Below, piece by piece: positions 6,432-13,085 of a stretch of 13,085 bases of DNA. The translations under genes and the position numbers were made by a program. Each line of letters begins with the position of its first letter. Positions within the stretch are counted from its first letter, which is position 1. Below the pieces are notes generated by a model that had not been told where the DNA came from, made no database searches, and saw nothing but the letters and a program-made list of their open reading frames with translations. Source of the stretch: Candidatus Rokuibacteriota bacterium (GTDB lineage: Bacteria; Methylomirabilota; Methylomirabilia; Rokubacteriales; CSP1-6); contig QHSM01000337.1 of the NCBI GenBank assembly GCA_003221595.1, positions 1 through 13,085 of the forward strand. The letters run 5' to 3'.

Positions 6432-7343
6432 ATGAACGGTTCCGCCGCAACCACGGACAATACCCGGTCGACGTCCGCGGTCCTGACGCTCGCCTGGCGC
6501 TTCGCCACGCTCCGGTCGCAGGGGCTCCCGGTCATCCCGATCGCGATCCTCCTCACCGTGACGCTGGTGGCGATCTTCGCCAACGTGCTCGCCCCCCACA
6601 ATCCCGAGGTGGGCGTGCTGGGCGACCGCTTCCGGCCGCCGGCGTGGCAGTCGACCGGCACCGTCGACCACCTCCTCGGCACCGATCATCTCGGGCGCGA
6701 CGTGCTTTCGCGCCTCATCTTCGGCGCTCGGATCTCCGTGATCGTCGGGCTCACGGTCGTCATCGTCGCCGGGTTCGTCGGCACGGCGCTCGGCATCATC
6801 TCCGGCTATCTCGGCCGCTGGGTCGATCAGGGCATCATGCGCATCACCGACGCCTGGCTGGCCCTGCCCGGGGTCACGTTCGCGATCTTCCTGGCCGCCA
6901 TCGTGGGGCCCAGCGTGTCCAACATCATCATCATCCTCGCCGCAGTCTACTGGACGCGCTACGCGCGCATCGTTCGCGGCGAAGTGCTCTCGGTCAGGGA
7001 GCGGGACTACGTGCGCCTGGCCGTCGTTGCGGGCTGCTCGAAGTCGACGATCATGCGGCGCCACATCCTGCCCAACGTCATCAACTCCGCCATCGTGCTG
7101 GCGACCCTGCAGCTCGGCCAGGCGATCATCGCCGAGGCGACGCTTTCCTTCCTCGGCGTCGGCGTGCCGCCGCCCCAGCCGGCGTGGGGGTTGATGCTGG
7201 CCGACGGCAAGAAGGGCCTGATGGCCGGCTACTGGTGGCTGACCGTGCTGCCGGGCTCGTGCATCATGCTGATGGTCCTTTCGGCGAACCTCCTGGGCGA
7301 CTGGCTCCGGGTGAAGTTCGACCCACAGCTCCGCCAGCTGTGA
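6432..7343 (+). CDS. ABC transporter permease, peptide/nickel type (DppC/OppC family)
   Basis: A 303-residue inner-membrane permease that would pair with the preceding DppB-type protein. The N-terminal ~30 residues are cytoplasmic and polar, followed by a membrane segment at about 33-54. The family hallmark LLGTDHLGRDVLSRLIFGAR is at 81-100. Other hydrophobic segments lie at about 101-125, 147-174, 218-243 and 268-288. The EAA loop is around 187-215 (RERDYVRLAVVAGCSKSTI...), followed by FLGVGVPPPQPAWGLML (240-256), also typical. The ribosome binding site GAGGAGAG (6418-6425) lies 6 bases before ATG 6432, and the gap from the previous stop is 24 bases. Its stop overlaps the GTG start of the next gene by 4 bases (GTGA, 7340-7343), consistent with coupled translation of permease and ATPase. 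Confidence 0.93.
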   Translation: MNGSAATTDNTRSTSAVLTLAWRFATLRSQGLPVIPIAILLTVTLVAIFANVLAPHNPEVGVLGDRFRPPAWQSTGTVDHLLGTDHLGRDVLSRLIFGARISVIVGLTVVIVAGFVGTALGIISGYLGRWVDQGIMRITDAWLALPGVTFAIFLAAIVGPSVSNIIIILAAVYWTRYARIVRGEVLSVRERDYVRLAVVAGCSKSTIMRRHILPNVINSAIVLATLQLGQAIIAEATLSFLGVGVPPPQPAWGLMLADGKKGLMAGYWWLTVLPGSCIMLMVLSANLLGDWLRVKFDPQLRQL

Positions 7344-8323
7344 CCGGTCCGCTCCTCGAGCTTCGGGGCCTCTCGACACACTACGTGAGCGCCCGCGGCA
7401 CCCGCGTGACCCGCGCGGTGGACGACGTCTCGCTGGTGCTCGACGAGGGCCAGACGCTCGGCATCGTGGGCGAGTCCGGCTCGGGAAAGACGACGCTGGC
7501 CCTCTCGCTGCTGCGATTGCTCCCGCCCGCCGCGCGCTTCGTCTCGGGCGAGATCCTGTTCGAGGGCTCGGACCTGCTCAAGAAGTCCGAAGCCGACATG
7601 CGACGGATCCGGGGTAAGCGGATCGCCATGATCCTTCAAGATCCAATGGCGTCGCTGAACCCGCTCTTCACCGTGGGGGACCAGGTCGCCGAGCCGATCC
7701 GCGTCCACGAGGGCGCGTCCCGCCGGAATGCATGGAGCCGCGCGACGGAGCTCCTGAAGGCCGTCCGCATCGCGGCGCCCGAGACGCGCGTGCGCGAGTA
7801 TCCCCACCAGCTCTCCGGTGGCATGCGCCAGCGCATCGTCGGGGCCATCGCGATCTCGTGCGAGCCGCGGGTGCTCATCGCCGACGAGCCCACGACGAGC
7901 CTCGACCTCACGATCCAGGCGCAGTACCTGAAGCTCCTGCGCGATCTCCAGCGCTCGCACAATCTCGCGCTGATCTTCATCACCCACAACCTCGGCATCG
8001 TGGCCAAGATGTGCGACCAGGTGGCGGTGATGTACGCGGGCCGTCTGGTCGAGTTGGGCCCGGTCAAGCAGATCTACAACACGCCCGCGCATCCGTATAC
8101 GCGGGCGCTCCTCGAGTCCATCCCCCGGGTCGGCGACAGCCGCAAGCGGCTCACCGCCATCGACGGCCAGCCGCCGGACCCGTCCGCGCCGCCCCCCGGC
8201 TGCGCGTTCCACCCGCGCTGTCCCAATGTCATGGACCGGTGCCGGACGGAGGCGCCGCCCGAATTTCGCGTCACGGACTCGCAAACGAGCCGCTGCTGGC
8301 TGTCGGACCCCAAGCCCCGGTGA
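7340..8323 (+). CDS. ABC transporter ATP-binding protein, peptide type (DppD/OppD family)
   Basis: A 327-residue ATPase at the cytoplasmic face of the importer. The start is GTG 7340, which gives MTGPLLELRGLSTHY, the normal family N-terminus; longer upstream frames only read through the preceding permease gene. Walker A is GESGSGKTT (44-52), the Q-loop Gln is 100, the signature is LSGGM (158-162), Walker B is VLIADEP (178-184) and the H-loop His is 216. After about residue 250 comes the oligopeptide-transporter C-terminal domain (HPYTRALLESIP, then GCAFHPRCP). Cysteines 288, 294, 301 and 319 match the four-cysteine set reported to hold an iron-sulfur cluster in some Opp/Dpp ATPases. The start overlaps the permease stop (GTGA), and no separate ribosome binding site is evident. 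Confidence 0.93.
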   Translation: MTGPLLELRGLSTHYVSARGTRVTRAVDDVSLVLDEGQTLGIVGESGSGKTTLALSLLRLLPPAARFVSGEILFEGSDLLKKSEADMRRIRGKRIAMILQDPMASLNPLFTVGDQVAEPIRVHEGASRRNAWSRATELLKAVRIAAPETRVREYPHQLSGGMRQRIVGAIAISCEPRVLIADEPTTSLDLTIQAQYLKLLRDLQRSHNLALIFITHNLGIVAKMCDQVAVMYAGRLVELGPVKQIYNTPAHPYTRALLESIPRVGDSRKRLTAIDGQPPDPSAPPPGCAFHPRCPNVMDRCRTEAPPEFRVTDSQTSRCWLSDPKPR

Positions 8324-8335
8324 CGGACTGAGACG

Positions 8336-9307
8336 ATGGCGGGACCTGTCCTCGAAGCCAAAAACCTCGTCAAGCACTTCCCGGTCAAGCGCGGGATCTT
8401 CTCGCGCCAGGTCGCCGTGGTGCGCGCGGTGGACGACATCTCCTTTTCCATCGATCCGGGCAAGACGCTCGGCCTCGTCGGCGAATCCGGGTGCGGCAAG
8501 ACCACGACCGCGAAGATGGTCCTGCTCCTCGAGCAACCGACGGGCGGGGTGATGAGCTTCGAGGGCCGAGATCTCCAGGCACTCGACGGCGGGAGCCTGC
8601 GCGCCTACCGCCGCTCCGTGCAGGCCGTCTTCCAGGACCCCTACGCGTCGCTGAATCCGCGCATGCGCGTCGGCTCGATCATCGTCGAGCCGCTCGTCAC
8701 CAACGAGTCGCTGCCGTCCGCCGAAGTCCGCAAGCGCGTGCTGCGCCTGCTCGACCTCGTCGGTCTCCCGGAGCGCTCGGCCGATCTGTTCCCCCACGAG
8801 TTTTCGGGCGGCCAGCGCCAGCGCATCGCGATCGCGCGAGCCCTCTCCCTCTCGCCGAAGGTGGTGGTGCTCGACGAGCCGGTCTCGGCGCTCGACGTGT
8901 CGATCCGCGCCCAGATCCTCAATCTCCTGAGAGATCTCCAGGCCCAGCTCGGCGTGTCGTACCTCTTCATCGCGCACGATCTCGCCGCGGTATCCCACAT
9001 GAGCCACGCGATCGCCGTGATGTACCTCGGCAAGATCGTGGAGGTCGGGGACGCCGACATCGTCTCCAAGTCGCCGAAGCATCCGTACACGGAGGCGCTC
9101 TTCTCGGCGGCGCTGCCGTCGCACCCCGACGAGCGGCGCGACGACGAGATCATTCTGACCGGCGAGGTGCCGAGTCCGCTGAACCCGCCGTCCGGCTGCC
9201 ATTTCCACCCGCGCTGTCCTCACGCGATGCCGCGCTGCTCCACCGAGGAGCCGAAGCTGCTCCCGGAGTCCGGCCGCATGGTCGCCTGCCACCTCTTCTC
9301 GAAGTAG
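8336..9307 (+). CDS. ABC transporter ATP-binding protein, peptide type (DppF/OppF family)
   Basis: A 323-residue ATPase forming the presumed heterodimer with the preceding OppD-type protein. Walker A is GESGCGKTT (49-57), with the Cys variant common in OppF. The Q-loop Gln is 100 (FQDPYASLNPRM follows), the signature is FSGGQ (156-160), Walker B is VVVLDEP (176-182) and the H-loop His is 214. The C-terminal peptide-transporter domain includes HPYTEALFSA and GCHFHPRCP, with cysteines 288, 294, 301 and 318 in the same spacing as its partner. The N-terminal VKHFPVKRGIFSRQ stretch is diagnostic for the F subunit over the D subunit. It starts 12 bases after the OppD stop with only a weak Shine-Dalgarno sequence. 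The stop TAG (9305-9307) is embedded in the ribosome binding site of the next gene. Confidence 0.93.
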   Translation: MAGPVLEAKNLVKHFPVKRGIFSRQVAVVRAVDDISFSIDPGKTLGLVGESGCGKTTTAKMVLLLEQPTGGVMSFEGRDLQALDGGSLRAYRRSVQAVFQDPYASLNPRMRVGSIIVEPLVTNESLPSAEVRKRVLRLLDLVGLPERSADLFPHEFSGGQRQRIAIARALSLSPKVVVLDEPVSALDVSIRAQILNLLRDLQAQLGVSYLFIAHDLAAVSHMSHAIAVMYLGKIVEVGDADIVSKSPKHPYTEALFSAALPSHPDERRDDEIILTGEVPSPLNPPSGCHFHPRCPHAMPRCSTEEPKLLPESGRMVACHLFSK

Positions 9308-9310
9308 GAG
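9306..9310 (+). promoter_or_regulatory. Ribosome binding site supporting a TTG start
   Basis: AGGAG (9306-9310) lies 4 bases before TTG 9315 and overlaps the stop codon of the upstream ATPase gene (TAGGAG). It favours TTG as the start of the acyl-CoA ligase, since no in-frame ATG or GTG lies near it. Confidence 0.6.
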
Positions 9311-9314
9311 TCGG

Positions 9315-10841
9315 TTGGACTTCGTTTCGCTCCACGCGCAGTCGAAGCCCGACGCCGTGGCCCAGATCGAAGAGGATCGCCGCGTCACCTGGCGGGAGCT
9401 GCTGGAGCGCCGCAACAAGGTCGCGGGCGCGCTCGCCAAGCTGGGCGTGGGCCGGGGCGAGCACGTGATCGTCTACGCTCCCAACTCGCTGGAGTGCCTG
9501 CTGGCGTCGGCCGCCACCCGGGCTGCCAACGCGGTGCCGGTGCCCATGAACCACCGTCTGGTCGCCGAGGAAGTCGGCTACATCCTCGAGAACTCCGACG
9601 CCGTCGCGGCGTTCGTGGGCGGCCCCTTCGTGGCGATGGCCGACGAGGTCCGTCGGCGCGCCGAGAAGATCCGCCTCTGGATCCTCCTGGGTGAGGAGCG
9701 GCGGAGCTGGGCGGCGAGCCTCGACGAGCTCCTCGAGCACGACGCCGAGCCGCCGGCAGTTGATCCCGCCCAGGGGCTCGGCGGCTCGATGATCTACACC
9801 GGCGGCACCACCGGCAGACCGAAAGGCGCCTTGCGCGCGGCCTCCGATCCGCAGGTGACGCTGGCGTACATGCAGTCACTCGGCATGATCCACGACCCGC
9901 ACGTGCACCTGGTAGCCGGGCCGCTCTATCATTCGGCGCCGGGCTCCTTCGCCCTCTTCTCCGCGGTCATCGGCGGGACGGTGGTCGTCATGCGCCGGTT
10001 CGACCCGGAGCACGCGCTCCACCTCATCCAGACCCACCGGGTCACCAGCACCTTCATGGCGCCCGCCCTGGTCCAGCGCATCGTCGACCTGCCCGAATCG
10101 GTGCGCGCGCGCTACGACGTTTCCTCGATGCGCTCGCTGGTGGTCGCGGCGGCTCCGTGCCCGATGCGGGTCAAGGAGGAGGCGCTCCGGTACTTCGGTC
10201 CGTGCTTCTACGAGTTCTACGGATCGACCGAGCTCGGAATCAACACCGTCCTGCGGCCCGAGGACGTTCTGCGAAAGCCCGGCTCGTGCGGCCGCGCGGC
10301 GCCCGGGATCGACATCGCCCTCCTGGACGACGACGGCAATCCCGTCCCCGTCGGCGAGCCGGGCGAGCTCTACGTCCGGCGATTCGGCGGCATGTACGAT
10401 GCCTACTACAAGAGCCCGGAGGCGACGCGGCAGACCCGGCGGGGCGACTGGTACTCGGTCGGCGACGTGGCGCGCGTGGACGCCGACGGCTATTACACGC
10501 TCTGCGACCGCAAGCGCGACATGATCATCTCGGGCGGCGTCAACATCTACCCCGCCGAGATCGAGGACGTCCTGCACCGGCACCCGGCCGTCGACGACGT
10601 CGCCGTGTTCGGCGTGCCCGACGACGACTGGGGCGAGCGGGTTCACGCCGCGGTACGGATCCGCGCGGGCCACGCGCTCACCGCCGACGAGCTGCGCGCC
10701 TTCGCCGGCAAGCACCTGGCCGACTACAAGGTGCCGCGCGAGGTCTCGTTCCCCGAGGACTTTCCGCGCGACAGCGCCGGAAAGCTCGTCAAGCGGCTGC
10801 TCCGCGACCCCTACTGGGCGGGGCACGGCCGGACGATCTGA
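9315..10841 (+). CDS. AMP-dependent acyl-CoA ligase (ANL superfamily)
   Basis: A 508-residue enzyme that activates a carboxylic acid with ATP to an acyl-adenylate and then to the CoA thioester. The TTG 9315 start gives MDFVSLHAQSKPDAVA, the normal beginning of this family. The ATP P-loop is YTGGTTGRPKG (161-171), the adenine-binding motif is YEFYGSTE (299-306), Asp384 lies in YSVGDVARVDADGYY, the hinge region is DRKRDMIISGGVNIYPAEIE (398-417) and the C-terminal catalytic Lys is Lys490 in PRDSAGKLVKR. All motifs needed for activity are present. It follows the ATPase gene by 7 bases, so it is very likely co-transcribed with the importer. Long-chain fatty acid, aromatic acid or dicarboxylate substrates are all possible. 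It ends 6 bases before the convergent cyclase gene. Confidence 0.93.
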   Translation: MDFVSLHAQSKPDAVAQIEEDRRVTWRELLERRNKVAGALAKLGVGRGEHVIVYAPNSLECLLASAATRAANAVPVPMNHRLVAEEVGYILENSDAVAAFVGGPFVAMADEVRRRAEKIRLWILLGEERRSWAASLDELLEHDAEPPAVDPAQGLGGSMIYTGGTTGRPKGALRAASDPQVTLAYMQSLGMIHDPHVHLVAGPLYHSAPGSFALFSAVIGGTVVVMRRFDPEHALHLIQTHRVTSTFMAPALVQRIVDLPESVRARYDVSSMRSLVVAAAPCPMRVKEEALRYFGPCFYEFYGSTELGINTVLRPEDVLRKPGSCGRAAPGIDIALLDDDGNPVPVGEPGELYVRRFGGMYDAYYKSPEATRQTRRGDWYSVGDVARVDADGYYTLCDRKRDMIISGGVNIYPAEIEDVLHRHPAVDDVAVFGVPDDDWGERVHAAVRIRAGHALTADELRAFAGKHLADYKVPREVSFPEDFPRDSAGKLVKRLLRDPYWAGHGRTI

Positions 10842-10847
10842 CGGCGC

Positions 10848-11939
10848 TCAGGACCCCTGCAGCGCGAGCACGTTGAAGGCGGGAACGGGCTTGGAGAAGC
10901 CCTTCAGCGTCAGGCTGCCCAGATCCTCCACCTCGACCAGCGCCTCGACCGCTCCGAGCACGCGCTGCGAGATCAGGATCTGCCGCGGCTTCGCCTCGCC
11001 GCAGAGCCGCGCGGCCATGTTGGTCACGGTGCCGATCGCGCCGTAGTCCATCCGGCCCTCGAAGCCGATCGCGCCGATCGTCGCGTAGCCCTGCGCGATC
11101 CCGATCCCGAAGTCGAGCTCGTAGCCGCGCTTGCGCCACTTTACGAGCAGCTCGTCGACCTCTCCGCGCATCGCCGCCGCCATCCGTACCGCGCGCTCCG
11201 CCGCGTCGGCCACCGGCACCGGGTCGTTGAAGAAGATCATCATCCCGTCGCCGGTGAAGCGCTCGAGCGTGCCCTCGTGCGCCAGGATGAGCCGCCCCAT
11301 CACCGCGTGGTATTCGCGCAGCACGCCCATGACCTCCTCGGGCTCGGACGTCTCGGCGAAGGCGGTGAACCCGCGGAGATCGAGGAAGACCACGGTGATC
11401 TCGCGCCGGTGGCTCTTGAGTGGATCCTCGGTCTCGCCGCTCACGATCAGCTCGGCGAGCTGGGGGGAGAAAAAGCGCTTGAGCCGCTCGAGCCGGTCGA
11501 GCTGCGCGAGCTGCTGCTCGACCCGCTGCGCGAGCGTCCGGTTCCAGTCGGCGAGCTCGTCGTGCAGCACCTTGATCCGGAGCAGCGACTTGACGCGGGC
11601 CAGGAGCTCGGGCTGGTTGATGGGCTTGCTCAGGAAGTCATCGGCGCCCGCCTCGATCCCCTTCACACGCTCCTGGGTAGGATCGAGCGCCGTGACCATG
11701 ATGATCGGCAGCATCGCCGTCGCGGGGTTCTCCCGGATCTTGCGGCAGACGTCGTAGCCGCTCATCCCCGGCATCATGACGTCGAGCAGCACGAGCCCCG
11801 GCCGGTCCTTCTCGACCCTGGCGAGCGCCTCGGCCCCGTTCGCGGCGGTGACGACGGCGTATCCCTTGATCGTCAGGAGGTCGGCGAGCAGCTTCACGTT
11901 GACCGGCACGTCGTCGACCACCAGGATCTTCTCGGGCAT
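10848..11939 (-). CDS. Response regulator fused to class III adenylate/guanylate cyclase
   Basis: A 363-residue cytoplasmic signalling protein. Residues 1-120 are a receiver domain with acidic Asp9/Asp10, phospho-acceptor Asp53 (LLDVMMPG), Thr83 and Lys105 (LSKPI). Residues about 121-165 form a charged, probably coiled-coil linker ending in FFSPQLAELI, often seen before such cyclase domains. The class III cyclase domain spans about 176-350: metal-binding Asp187 (FLDLRGFT) and Asp231 (RFTGDGMM) and the transition-state pair Asn307/Arg311 (NMAAR) are present. The two purine-selecting positions are not canonical: Arg227 replaces the usual Lys, and Gly300 follows Tyr299 where Asp, Thr or Cys is expected. 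ATP versus GTP preference is therefore open. I recall similar RFTGDG...YGAIGTVTN cyclases in other proteobacteria, so this may be a known subgroup. GAGG upstream serves as a modest ribosome binding site. Confidence 0.92.
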   Translation of the reverse strand: MPEKILVVDDVPVNVKLLADLLTIKGYAVVTAANGAEALARVEKDRPGLVLLDVMMPGMSGYDVCRKIRENPATAMLPIIMVTALDPTQERVKGIEAGADDFLSKPINQPELLARVKSLLRIKVLHDELADWNRTLAQRVEQQLAQLDRLERLKRFFSPQLAELIVSGETEDPLKSHRREITVVFLDLRGFTAFAETSEPEEVMGVLREYHAVMGRLILAHEGTLERFTGDGMMIFFNDPVPVADAAERAVRMAAAMRGEVDELLVKWRKRGYELDFGIGIAQGYATIGAIGFEGRMDYGAIGTVTNMAARLCGEAKPRQILISQRVLGAVEALVEVEDLGSLTLKGFSKPVPAFNVLALQGS

Positions 11940-11947
11940 GCGCTTGG

Positions 11948-12331
11948 CTACCTCGGGGCGTGCCGGTCGAGTGTCTGACGGACCACGTCCATGAACTCCC
12001 GCACCTTGATCGGCTTGGTCTGGTACCCGTCGAACCCGGCGGCCAGGATCTTCTTGCGGTCCTGAGTCATGGCCGACGCGGTCACCGCGATCACCGGGAT
12101 CGCGCGGGTCGCCGGATCCGCCCGCAGCTGGCCGAGGGCGGTGATGCCGTCCATCCCCGGAAGCTGGATGTCCATCAGGATGAGCGCGGGCCCGCGCTCC
12201 TTCGCGAGCCGGACGCCGTCTTCTCCGGTGCCCGCCTCGATCGTCTGATATCCGGTGTGTCGAAGCACGTCGCGCACCAGCTTGAGGTTCTTCTCGTTGT
12301 CCTCGACGATCAGGATCAGCTCGTTGGCCAT
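11948..12331 (-). CDS. Single-domain response regulator (DivK/CheY-like)
   Basis: A 127-residue protein made of a receiver domain only, with no output domain. The acidic pocket is Glu10/Asp11, the phospho-acceptor is Asp54 (ILMDIQLPGMDG), and Thr84 and Lys106 (YQTKPI) complete the active site. The ILIVEDNEKNLKLVRDVL beginning and MDIQLPGMDG are typical of DivK-type and phosphorelay receivers. Such proteins pass phosphate onward or act by binding partners. The ATG (12329-12331) lies inside the 3' end of the histidine kinase gene, overlapping it by 16 bases, and the stop is 8 bases before the cyclase gene. Tight packing indicates one transcript and a common pathway. The name divK is not used because the cell-cycle role is specific to Alphaproteobacteria. 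Confidence 0.93.
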   Translation of the reverse strand: MANELILIVEDNEKNLKLVRDVLRHTGYQTIEAGTGEDGVRLAKERGPALILMDIQLPGMDGITALGQLRADPATRAIPVIAVTASAMTQDRKKILAAGFDGYQTKPIKVREFMDVVRQTLDRHAPR

Positions 12332-13085
12332 GGCTTCACCGGAAGTGTGAACGTGAACGTCGCGCCCTGACCCAGCTGGCTCTTCACCCAGATCTTGCCG
12401 CCGTGCAGCTCGACGAATCGCCGCGACAATGTGAGGCCCAGGCCCGTCCCCTCGTGCTTCTTGGCGTAATCCGTCCCCACCTGACGGAACTCCTCGAAGA
12501 CGGCTTCGTGGTCCTCGGGCGCGATCCCGACGCCGGTGTCGCTCACCGAGATCTCGGCGACGCCGTCCACGAGCCCGGCGTGGACGTCCACCCGGCCGCC
12601 CTCGGGCGTGAACTTGATCGCGTTCGACAAGAGGTTCAGGAGCACCTGCTTCACCTTGCGCTCGTCGCCCTTGACCTCGCCGAGCTGCGGGTCGATCCCC
12701 ACCTCGAGCGTGATCGCGCGGCGGGCGGCGCGCTCGCGCACCAGCGTCACCGCGTTGTCGATGGCCTGCGGGAGATGGAAGTCGGCCACGTCCAGCTCCA
12801 TGCGCCCGGCCTCGATCTTCGCCAGATCGAGGATGTCGTTGATGAGCGACAGCAGATGGCGGCCCGAGGAGAGGATGTCTTGCAGGTACTCGTCCTGCTT
12901 GGCGTTGATCTCGCCGAACATCCGCTCGAGGAGGACTTCCGAGAACCCGATGACCGCGTTGAGCGGCGTGCGGAGCTCGTGCGACATGCTGGCGAGGAAC
13001 TCGGACTTGTGCCGGTCGGCGATCTCGAGCTGCCGGCTCTTCTCCTCGATCTCCTGGAACAGGCGCGCGTTCTGGATGGCCAGCG
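12316..13085 (-). CDS. Histidine kinase, C-terminal part (5' end outside window)
   Basis: The frame is open to the right edge, so about 255 C-terminal residues are seen. The first visible stretch, AIQNARLFQEIEEKS, is the typical exit helix of a GAF domain leading into a kinase, so a sensor GAF domain probably lies beyond the edge. Next is the HisKA phosphorylation site SEFLASMSHELRTPLN (phospho-His codon at 12979-12981). The HATPase_c domain shows the N box NLLSNAIKFTPEGG, G1 box DTGVGI, F box FEEFRQ and G2 box GTGLGLTLSRRFVELHGG. All boxes for an active kinase are intact. An ATG at 12987 falls inside the HisKA helix and is not the real start. No receiver domain is attached at the C-terminus; the separate receiver gene overlaps the stop by 16 bases. 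The signal sensed is unknown. Confidence 0.93.
   Translation of the reverse strand, partial: LAIQNARLFQEIEEKSRQLEIADRHKSEFLASMSHELRTPLNAVIGFSEVLLERMFGEINAKQDEYLQDILSSGRHLLSLINDILDLAKIEAGRMELDVADFHLPQAIDNAVTLVRERAARRAITLEVGIDPQLGEVKGDERKVKQVLLNLLSNAIKFTPEGGRVDVHAGLVDGVAEISVSDTGVGIAPEDHEAVFEEFRQVGTDYAKKHEGTGLGLTLSRRFVELHGGKIWVKSQLGQGATFTFTLPVKPWPTS

Noticed and set aside
7229..9439. Minus-strand open frame of over 700 codons opposite the importer ATPases.
   Set aside because: Long antisense frames are common in GC-rich coding DNA. Its sequence is Arg/His/Asp-rich with no recognisable domain, while the plus strand has complete conserved proteins.
12316..12987. A short stand-alone histidine kinase starting at ATG 12987.
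   Set aside because: That ATG lies inside the HisKA helix, just before the phospho-His, and the frame continues upstream with a linker typical of a GAF-kinase protein.
1..13085. CRISPR arrays, toxin-antitoxin pairs, defence genes, transposases or prophage genes that could form a novel system.
   Set aside because: No repeat-spacer pattern, terminal inverted repeats or recognisable genes of these kinds were seen on either strand; every substantial frame belongs to metabolism, transport or signalling families.

Overview
This window comes from a very GC-rich bacterium (about 70% by eye, not computed). It is densely coded, with no gap longer than about 175 bases between genes. A lipobox lipoprotein with a BamE/SmpA-like domain points to an organism with an outer membrane. 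The mix of a DUF1501 protein, CaiB/BaiF CoA-transferase, crotonase, peptide-type ABC importer, acyl-CoA ligase and a histidine kinase/response regulator/cyclase cluster would suit a soil or subsurface lineage such as Candidatus Rokubacteria (Methylomirabilota) or a high-GC proteobacterium. That placement is inference only; there is no rRNA or other marker gene here.

Layout, left to right. (1) Positions 1-601 (+) hold the C-terminal part of a DUF1501 protein that starts outside the window. (2) Positions 662-3918 (+) are a compact gene run: crotonase, family III CoA-transferase, small lipoprotein and D-2-hydroxyacid dehydrogenase. (3) Positions 3915-5312 (-) encode a PlsC-type acyltransferase with a C-terminal membrane region; its stop codon overlaps that of the dehydrogenase. 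(4) Positions 5313-5486 are a divergent control region with a near-consensus sigma70-type promoter (TTGACA, 16 bases, CATAAT), a 14-bp hairpin in the predicted leader RNA, and a possible 24-codon leader ORF whose stop overlaps the next start as ATGA. (5) Positions 5487-10841 (+) are a peptide/nickel-type ABC importer operon (two permeases, two ATPases) without a substrate-binding protein, followed by an AMP-forming acyl-CoA ligase. (6) Positions 10848-13085 (-) are a signalling cluster, transcribed right to left: a histidine kinase cut by the window edge, a DivK-like single-domain response regulator, and a receiver-class III nucleotide cyclase fusion.

How the genes may work together (inference). 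The importer plus the ligase directly behind it could take up a carboxylate-containing compound and activate it to a CoA thioester. The CoA-transferase and crotonase are the kind of enzymes that act on such thioesters, although they belong to a separate transcription unit. In the signalling cluster the kinase could phosphorylate the free receiver protein, the receiver of the cyclase, or both, linking an unknown input to cyclic nucleotide production.

I saw no tRNA or rRNA gene, CRISPR array, insertion sequence, integrase, attachment site or replication origin. The gene families are all familiar. The less ordinary points are the importer's leader region, the missing binding protein, and active-site substitutions in the crotonase and the cyclase.
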